Origin: CAMBDS01 sp964355675
GTDB lineage: Bacteria; Electryoneota; AABM5-125-24; Hatepunaeales; Hatepunaeaceae
Assembly (NCBI GenBank): GCA_964355675.1
Contig: CAYHEC010000017.1
Span: 1-64,000, forward strand
Reading direction: 5' to 3'
Length of the DNA stretch: 64,000 nt
This document shows, in pieces, positions 58,242 to 64,000 of the stretch. Within the stretch, counting starts at the first letter, position 1. Each line of letters begins with the position of its first letter. Both the position numbers and the translations under genes were made by a program. Under the pieces are notes generated by a model. The model made no database searches, was not told where the DNA came from, and saw nothing but the letters and a program-made list of their open reading frames with translations.

Positions 58242-59039
58242 TTGACAGATCATCAACAAATAGAACCGGATACAAAACTCATCCTCATCACCAATGATGA
58301 CGGCATCAACGCCCCCGGAATATGGGCGCTTGCTGAGGCTGTGAGAGATCTTGGCGAAGTCTGGATAGTTGCTCCTGATCGTGAAAGGTCGGGAGTAAGC
58401 AATGCGTTTACCCTGATGACGCCCTTGCGCTATTTCCACCAGCCACGAAACGGATTTGAGAATGTCTATGCCGTGACTGGGACGCCAGTTGACGCGGCAA
58501 AATTTGCTCTGCATGGATTGATGCCTAAAATGCCGGATCTGGTTTTTTCAGGGATTAATCGTGGCGAGAATACCGGTATTAATCTGCTCTATTCCGGGAC
58601 GGTCGCCGGCGCAATGGAGGGAGCAATCATTGGGATTCCTTCCATCGCCGTTTCTATTGTCTGGCCAAAGCATTCTGACAAAAGTACTGAGTATTCCCTT
58701 GCTTCAAGCTTTGCGCGGCGTTTGGCGGAAAGAGTATTGGAGGAGGGGCTTCCCTTTGGGACAATGTTGAACGTCAATGTTCCGAATATTCCTGAAAGCG
58801 ATCTGAAGGGAATACTGATAACGCCCCAAGCTGAATCTCATTACGAGGAGATCATCGATAAACGAAGCGATCCCCGTGGTAACGAGTACTTCTGGATCAG
58901 TGGAGTCAACAAATTAATCGATGAGAATGCCGATAGCGATATGAAGGCAGTTCGTGAGAAATATATCGCCGTGACGCCAGTCTGCGCGCGACTAACCAAT
59001 GAAGGATTTTTAAAAGAACTGAAAGGTTGGAACCTTTGA
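58242..59039 (+). CDS. surE: 5'-nucleotidase SurE
   Basis: Encodes 265 aa from TTG 58242; in-frame TTG 58206 would overlap the previous gene and is less likely. Metal site ILITNDDGINAPG, then VAPDRERSG, SGINRGENTG and VLNVNVP-like LNVNVPNIP identify SurE, a nucleoside monophosphate phosphatase of stationary phase. The stop overlaps the guaA start (TTGA). Confidence 0.93.
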   Translation: MTDHQQIEPDTKLILITNDDGINAPGIWALAEAVRDLGEVWIVAPDRERSGVSNAFTLMTPLRYFHQPRNGFENVYAVTGTPVDAAKFALHGLMPKMPDLVFSGINRGENTGINLLYSGTVAGAMEGAIIGIPSIAVSIVWPKHSDKSTEYSLASSFARRLAERVLEEGLPFGTMLNVNVPNIPESDLKGILITPQAESHYEEIIDKRSDPRGNEYFWISGVNKLIDENADSDMKAVREKYIAVTPVCARLTNEGFLKELKGWNL

Positions 59040-60577
59040 GTAGCCGTGAGACCATACTGATCCTTGATTTTGGATCACAATATACCCAACTCATTGCCAG
59101 GCGCTGTCGGGAAGAAGGGGTCTTCAGTCGTATCGAGTCGTGGGATTGGGCGCTTGAAGAGATCAAGAACCTGAAGCCTGTAGGGATAATCCTTTCGGGA
59201 GGCCCCAACAGTGTCTATGAAGAAGGATCGCCGGTCAGGTGGGATGATCTTATCGGGCTCGGCATCCCGATTCTCGGTATCTGCTATGGCCTGCAGGTGA
59301 TGATGTTGCGGGAAGGAGGGGTCATCGAAGCGGCTCACAAGCGGGAATATGGTCGCGCCCGAATCACCATACATTCTCAATCACGTTTGTTTCAGGGCGT
59401 CGAAGCGCTTCAACCGGTCTGGATGAGTCATGGCGATCATACCACAAAACTTGCCGACGGTTGGGTTCAGCTCGCCACCAGCGATTCCGGGATTATTGCC
59501 GCGGTCGAAGACGCCAAAAGGAACTTCTATGGAGTTCAATTCCACCCTGAGGTCAGCCACACTCCTGCGGGTGATAAAATTCTCCGCAACTTTCTCTACG
59601 ATATCTGTCAAGCCAAAGGCGGATGGAGTATGCGCTCCTACAGTGATGAGGCAACCGACCAGATCGCTCGCAGTATCGGTTCCAATGGCGTTATTTGCGC
59701 CTTATCCGGAGGAGTTGATTCTTCGGTAGCCGCAACTCTGGTGCATAAGGTCGCCGGAGATCGCTTGCGCTGTGTTTTTGTCAATAACGGCGTTCTACGC
59801 AAGAATGAAGCCGCTGAAGTGGAGTCGATTTTCAAGCCCCGTTTCAACGACTCATTGATCACGATTGACGCCTCCGACGACTTTTTCGCCGATCTTGCTG
59901 GAATAACTGATCCTGAGCTGAAACGGAAGACGATCGGCGGAAGATTCATCCAGGTGTTTGAGAAAGAGGCAAAACAATTTGCAGATGCTAAATTCCTCGT
60001 TCAAGGCACTATTTACCCCGACGTAGTTGAATCTTCCTCTTCAAAAGGTCCGGCAAAAATCATAAAAACTCATCATAATGTTGGGGGTCTGCCTGAGAAG
60101 CTGGGGTTGAAACTGGTCGAGCCGTTGCGTGACCTTTTCAAGGATGAGGTGCGCCAGCTTGGGCGCGAATTGGGCTTGCCAGAGTCTATGCTGATGCGGC
60201 ATCCTTTCCCGGGGCCCGGGCTTGCCGTGCGTATTCTTGGCGAGGTTACTCGCGAGTCAGTTCACATACTACAACAGGCAGACGCAATTTTTATCGAAGA
60301 GCTTCGAGAAGCGGACTGGTATTCAAAGGTTTCGCAGGCATTCGCTGTACTTTTACCGATCAAGGCGGTCGGGGTAATGGGCGATAATCGAACCTACGAA
60401 CAGGTCATTGCGCTCAGATCCGTCGATACTCGCGATTTCATGACCGCAGACTTCTCGCCTTTGCCACACGAACTTCTTGCCAGAGTAGCTTCGCGGATTG
60501 CCAACACGGTGCGGGGCGTCAACCGCGTCGTCTATGACGTGACGTCGAAACCGCCCGCCACGGTGGAGTGGGAGTAA
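59036..60577 (+). CDS. guaA: GMP synthase (glutamine-hydrolysing)
   Basis: Encodes 513 aa. The glutaminase half has LILDFGSQYTQLIARRCRE, the catalytic cysteine in ILGICYGLQVM and the FHPEVSHT histidine; the synthetase half has the PP-loop LSGGVDSSVAA and the C-terminal TSKPPATVEWE. The TTG at 59036 overlaps the surE stop and has AAAGG nine bases upstream; TTG 59027 has no space for a ribosome site. Confidence 0.96.
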   Translation: MSSRETILILDFGSQYTQLIARRCREEGVFSRIESWDWALEEIKNLKPVGIILSGGPNSVYEEGSPVRWDDLIGLGIPILGICYGLQVMMLREGGVIEAAHKREYGRARITIHSQSRLFQGVEALQPVWMSHGDHTTKLADGWVQLATSDSGIIAAVEDAKRNFYGVQFHPEVSHTPAGDKILRNFLYDICQAKGGWSMRSYSDEATDQIARSIGSNGVICALSGGVDSSVAATLVHKVAGDRLRCVFVNNGVLRKNEAAEVESIFKPRFNDSLITIDASDDFFADLAGITDPELKRKTIGGRFIQVFEKEAKQFADAKFLVQGTIYPDVVESSSSKGPAKIIKTHHNVGGLPEKLGLKLVEPLRDLFKDEVRQLGRELGLPESMLMRHPFPGPGLAVRILGEVTRESVHILQQADAIFIEELREADWYSKVSQAFAVLLPIKAVGVMGDNRTYEQVIALRSVDTRDFMTADFSPLPHELLARVASRIANTVRGVNRVVYDVTSKPPATVEWE

Positions 60578-60579
60578 TT

Positions 60580-62481
60580 TTGAAAAGAGGCAAAGGTTTT
60601 CAGCAGGGTGAGGACACCCTGCCGCATCACGAAAGACAACCTGTTGCAGGGTGTCTTCACCATGCAAAAATTCCAATCAATCGACTGGTTGCAGGGTGTC
60701 TTCACCCTGCAACAGTTGCAATTCTAATTGTGATTCTTTCAGCTAGTTCTCTCACTGTTTTTGCCGCCAAACCCGATCCAGAACGAGAAGCCGCATTCGA
60801 TTTGGTAGTCAAATCCTATGAAGCCAAAAACTGGGAAGAGACGACATTATTGATCGACCGGTTTCTGAACAAATACCCTCACTCAGATCACGAAGCAAGT
60901 CTTTTAATGTTGTCTGCTGAAAGTAATGTCAAGTTGCGTAAGTTAGAGAAAGCAGACGCGCTGGCTTCTCAAGTTATTCTTCAGTTTCCTGAAATGAAAC
61001 ATATCGGTCGGGCAAGACTGACTCTTGGCGAGAGCGCGCTTTTGGCAGGTGATTGGGAAAAGGGAGAACTCAATCTTTCTTGGGTAGTAAGTTTCAGCGA
61101 TGACCAGAGCGCTATCGCCGTCGCTCGTGAACGATTGGGCGAACTTCATGCTTTCCTGAAGATGCAAGAGAAAGCCAGTCAACCATTCGGTGTGGCGGAC
61201 AGCTGTCCCCCTAACCTGAAGGTAGCGCTAATTTTGCCGATGACAGGCGCGTTGGCGAACGATGCACAGAATTTTTTAACCGGATTTCGCTCTTGTTGGA
61301 ATACATCATCGCTTCCTGATCCACTTCTATTTGATAGCGAAAATAATTCGGTAAAAGCGGTCAGACTTTTTGGCGAAGTCGCGCGTGAGTACCATCCTTG
61401 GGTAGTAGTGGGGGGATTTTCTGTTTCTGATGCTACCGGACTCGCGGCATACTCGCAATCTATCCGGGTACCGTTCCTGACAACAACCTGCGGCGATGAC
61501 GGGCTGGCATCGGTAAGTTCATTTGCCATACAAGGTCGAGCGGATTATGGCGGCTTGGGAGCGGCGCTGGGGAGATTTGCAGCATTGAATATGGGACTGC
61601 ATAACCTTGCCATATTCTACGTCGATAATATTAGCGGTCGTCGGATGGCAGTAGAGTTTCGTGAGCAAGCTGAATTGAATGGAAGCAAGATTCAGGCGGA
61701 AGTTGCGTTTTATCCGGGCACGATTGACTATTCGAAGAATCTTCTTCAGCTTAAAAGCTCTTTTCTTCGACAAAATTTTGATGATTCTTTAAATGCCGAA
61801 TATACAACTTACGGACGACTCTTCTTGAGTGACGCAATTTATGTTCCGCAAGGGAAGGATGTTAATCGTCAGGAAATTCCATCGAATGACGATGGTGCAA
61901 TGGCAGGAGGCGTCAGTCTATCCAGTAAATTCCTTGATTCTCTTTGGTTTTCTGATCATCGGACGCGCCGCTGGACAAATGAGAGCTCGCAAGATATTGA
62001 CTCAGCGGCGATTGAGCTACCAAACCTTGATGGGATTTTCGTGGTTATCGAGCCGGGGACAATCGAAATGATTGCGCCACAGCTTACCCGTTACAGGCTT
62101 AACCATCAGTTATTTGGCAACGAATGTTGGGATGATCGTGATGCTCTTAGGAAAGTTCAATCTTACATCAATGGCATCGTATTTGTCAATCCTCTTGCCT
62201 CGGCGAACGATTCCGCGCTTTTGACTATGACTTCGATTGCCATATCTCAAGGTGAGAAAAGTGCCAGCCGGTACCACTTTGCAGGCGAGCGCGCCGCAAG
62301 GATCGTGGAGGAGGCTGTAAAACGATCAAAATCTCCTGAGGGATTTCGTGATGCTATCACCACGTTGAATGCGATTCCTACTATGTCGGGCAAGGTGACA
62401 TTTGTGAAGGAAGAGAGAGTTGCGCGCTCTCAATCGCTTATATTATTTAAAGATGGCAGTTTCATCACGGTCGGAGAGTGA
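60580..62481 (+). CDS. periplasmic ligand-binding protein with TPR-like N-terminus
   Basis: Encodes 633 aa from TTG 60580 with GGAG upstream (in the end of guaA). The real signal peptide core is VAILIVILSASSLTVFAA at ~48-65; the long n-region before it is coded by palindromic repeats. Mature part: TPR-like helices (~75-200, AFDLVVKSYEAKNWEETTLLIDRFLNKYPHSD) and a type I periplasmic binding fold (LKVALILPMTGALANDAQNFLTGF...FLTTTCGDDGLAS...LAIFYVDNISGRRMAVEF), as in LivK/LppC-like proteins. Substrate unknown. Confidence 0.85.
   Translation: MKRGKGFQQGEDTLPHHERQPVAGCLHHAKIPINRLVAGCLHPATVAILIVILSASSLTVFAAKPDPEREAAFDLVVKSYEAKNWEETTLLIDRFLNKYPHSDHEASLLMLSAESNVKLRKLEKADALASQVILQFPEMKHIGRARLTLGESALLAGDWEKGELNLSWVVSFSDDQSAIAVARERLGELHAFLKMQEKASQPFGVADSCPPNLKVALILPMTGALANDAQNFLTGFRSCWNTSSLPDPLLFDSENNSVKAVRLFGEVAREYHPWVVVGGFSVSDATGLAAYSQSIRVPFLTTTCGDDGLASVSSFAIQGRADYGGLGAALGRFAALNMGLHNLAIFYVDNISGRRMAVEFREQAELNGSKIQAEVAFYPGTIDYSKNLLQLKSSFLRQNFDDSLNAEYTTYGRLFLSDAIYVPQGKDVNRQEIPSNDDGAMAGGVSLSSKFLDSLWFSDHRTRRWTNESSQDIDSAAIELPNLDGIFVVIEPGTIEMIAPQLTRYRLNHQLFGNECWDDRDALRKVQSYINGIVFVNPLASANDSALLTMTSIAISQGEKSASRYHFAGERAARIVEEAVKRSKSPEGFRDAITTLNAIPTMSGKVTFVKEERVARSQSLILFKDGSFITVGE
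60604..60712. repeat. three palindromic units in the signal-peptide region
   Basis: GCAGGGTGAGGACACCCTGC (60604-60623), TTGCAGGGTGTCTTCACCATGCAA (60644-60667) and TTGCAGGGTGTCTTCACCCTGCAA (60690-60713). They are in frame within the start of the binding-protein gene and encode the repeated VAGCLH motif. Confidence 0.88.
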
Positions 62482-62531
62482 TTTCCTTTGCAATCGCATC
62501 TGATACCGAATCGTTGCATGAGCCTATAATA

Positions 62532-62665
62532 TGAGTCTGTTGAAAAAGTCCATGCGAGGCCAAGCGGACGCCCTCGTCCGCTCTTTCACTGTGCTTGATA
62601 TAACGGCGGACGAGGGCGTCCGCCTGGACATTTTCGCATATTATTTGACTTTTTCAACAGACTCA
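62532..62665. mobile_element. MITE-like element with 19-bp terminal inverted repeats
   Basis: TGAGTCTGTTGAAAAAGTC at 62532-62550 and its exact complement GACTTTTTCAACAGACTCA at 62647-62665. Inside, AGCGGACGCCCTCGTCCGCT and GGCGGACGAGGGCGTCCGCC. ATA stands at both outer flanks, a possible short target duplication. No coding capacity (134 bp). The uppP ATG begins two bases beyond the right end. Confidence 0.9.
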
Positions 62666-62667
62666 AT

Positions 62668-63496
62668 ATGACAATTCTCCAGAGCGTTACACTGGGCATC
62701 GTCCAAGGTTTGACAGAGTTTCTGCCAATCAGCAGTACCGCTCATCTGCGAATTATGCCTGCCCTTTTCGGCTGGGACGATCCGGGCGCCGCATTTACTG
62801 CTGTGATCCAGCTCGGAACGCTTGTCGCAGTGTTACTTTACTTCTGGAGAGACATCGTTAGAATTTGCCTGAGCGTTGGTAAATGCCTTGTTTCTGGAAA
62901 TCCTCTAAAGGAATTCGATGCCCGTCTGGGCTGGATGATAGCAGTCGGAACTGTGCCAATCGTAATTTTTGGCATAATGTTTAAGGATTTAATCTCAACC
63001 TCACTTCGTTCGCTGTACGTCATATCCGGTTCGATGATACTGTTGGCATTACTTCTTAATATTGCCGAGCTTGTGATGAAGAATCGACTGCGCAAGGGTG
63101 TTCCACTCAAAACGATGGAAGGCCTGTCCTGGTGGGATGCTATTTTGATCGGACTGGCGCAGGCGGTTGCATTAATACCTGGATCTTCAAGGTCTGGGAC
63201 GACGATCACCGGTGGGCTTTTTTTAGGAATGGATCGCGAGACAGCCGCTCGTTTTTCCTTTTTGCTCTCTTTGCCTTCAGTCTTTGCCGCAGGAATATAT
63301 GAAATTATTAAAGAGCACGAGGCTTTGCTGTCGATGCAGATAGGATTGCCGAGTATTATTGTTGCGTCGCTGGTGTCCGGAATTGTTGGATATGCTTCAA
63401 TTTCCTTTCTACTTAGCTATTTAAAAAAGCATTCTACTTATTTGTTTATAATTTACCGGATTGTTGCCGGGATCGTTTTACTCATTTTGTTGACTA

Positions 63497-63519
<23 letters not shown>
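62668..63519 (+). CDS. uppP: undecaprenyl-diphosphatase
   Basis: Encodes 283 aa with about eight membrane helices. Both active-site regions are present: GIVQGLTEFLPISSTAHL and IPGSSRSGTTI. UppP (BacA) recycles the lipid carrier of peptidoglycan and surface glycans. The ATG at 62668 lies two bases after a MITE-like element, and no ribosome binding site is visible. The following glycosyltransferase gene overlaps by 23 bases. Confidence 0.95.

Positions 63520-64000
<481 letters not shown>

Overview
The window looks like a chromosomal segment from an uncultured Gram-negative bacterium of the FCB superphylum or a neighbouring candidate phylum. The reasons are an lpxC-fabZ fusion gene (lipid A made, fusion typical of Bacteroidetes and relatives), two large secreted proteins ending in Por/FlgD-like C-terminal sorting domains (NPFN...G.Y motifs), and multiheme cytochromes with an NrfD-type membrane complex that point to anaerobic respiration. 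Phylum assignment is inference. TTG and GTG starts are common, and several adjacent genes overlap by TTGA or ATGA.

Layout. 1-6803 (minus): envC-like, holB, ricT, metG and a radC fused to a methyltransferase-like domain. 7018-11385 (plus): a textbook translation operon (rplM, rpsI, rpsB with a very long Gly/Arg tail, tsf, pyrH, frr) behind a near-consensus sigma70 promoter, then a ferredoxin and a terminator. 11639-20741 (minus): a secreted beta-helix protein, rpsA, plsC and a cluster of secreted proteins and lipoproteins, two with exported zinc ribbons. 20914-24824 (minus): a membrane histidine kinase with a sigma54 activator. 25043-28617 (minus): gcvPB and two tandem phosphotransacetylase/butyryltransferase paralogues. 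29022-36411 (plus): a membrane spermidine-synthase-like protein, a c-heme-bearing histidine kinase with a second sigma54 activator, and an unknown Rossmann protein. 36599-38092: small accessory or defence-like genes. 38113-39075: a putative small RNA, a degenerate tRNA-like sequence and cmk. 39462-44436: an EF-G-like GTPase, a HIT protein, an orphan fumarase beta subunit and a two-gene ATPase cassette. 44433-49338: sulfur transfer and tRNA modification (PP-loop thiolase, QueH, two NifS paralogues of which one lacks the PLP lysine). 49406-51376: a secreted protein. 51603-55017: a sigma54 promoter followed by an octaheme cytochrome, a Tat ferredoxin, an NrfD and a small membrane protein, converging on a second octaheme (HAO-like) cytochrome at 55140-56537. 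56822-64000 (plus): lpxC-fabZ, surE, guaA, a periplasmic binding protein, uppP and a glycosyltransferase cut by the window end.

The most unusual property is heavy colonisation by several unrelated families of short palindromic elements. They lie between genes (some serve as terminators) and also inside coding frames: the metG linker, a NifS, a NifS-like protein (three tandem copies), the signal-peptide region of a binding protein, and a secreted protein. One element sits at the 3' end of plsC between 17-bp direct repeats, and the displaced original stop is still readable downstream. Another, next to uppP, has 19-bp perfect terminal inverted repeats like a MITE. This resembles the Rickettsia palindromic elements in behaviour but involves several families at once.

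A second theme is sigma54 control. Two kinase/activator pairs are present. One near-consensus -24/-12 site with an upstream dyad precedes the zinc-ribbon operon, and one full-consensus site precedes the cytochrome operon.
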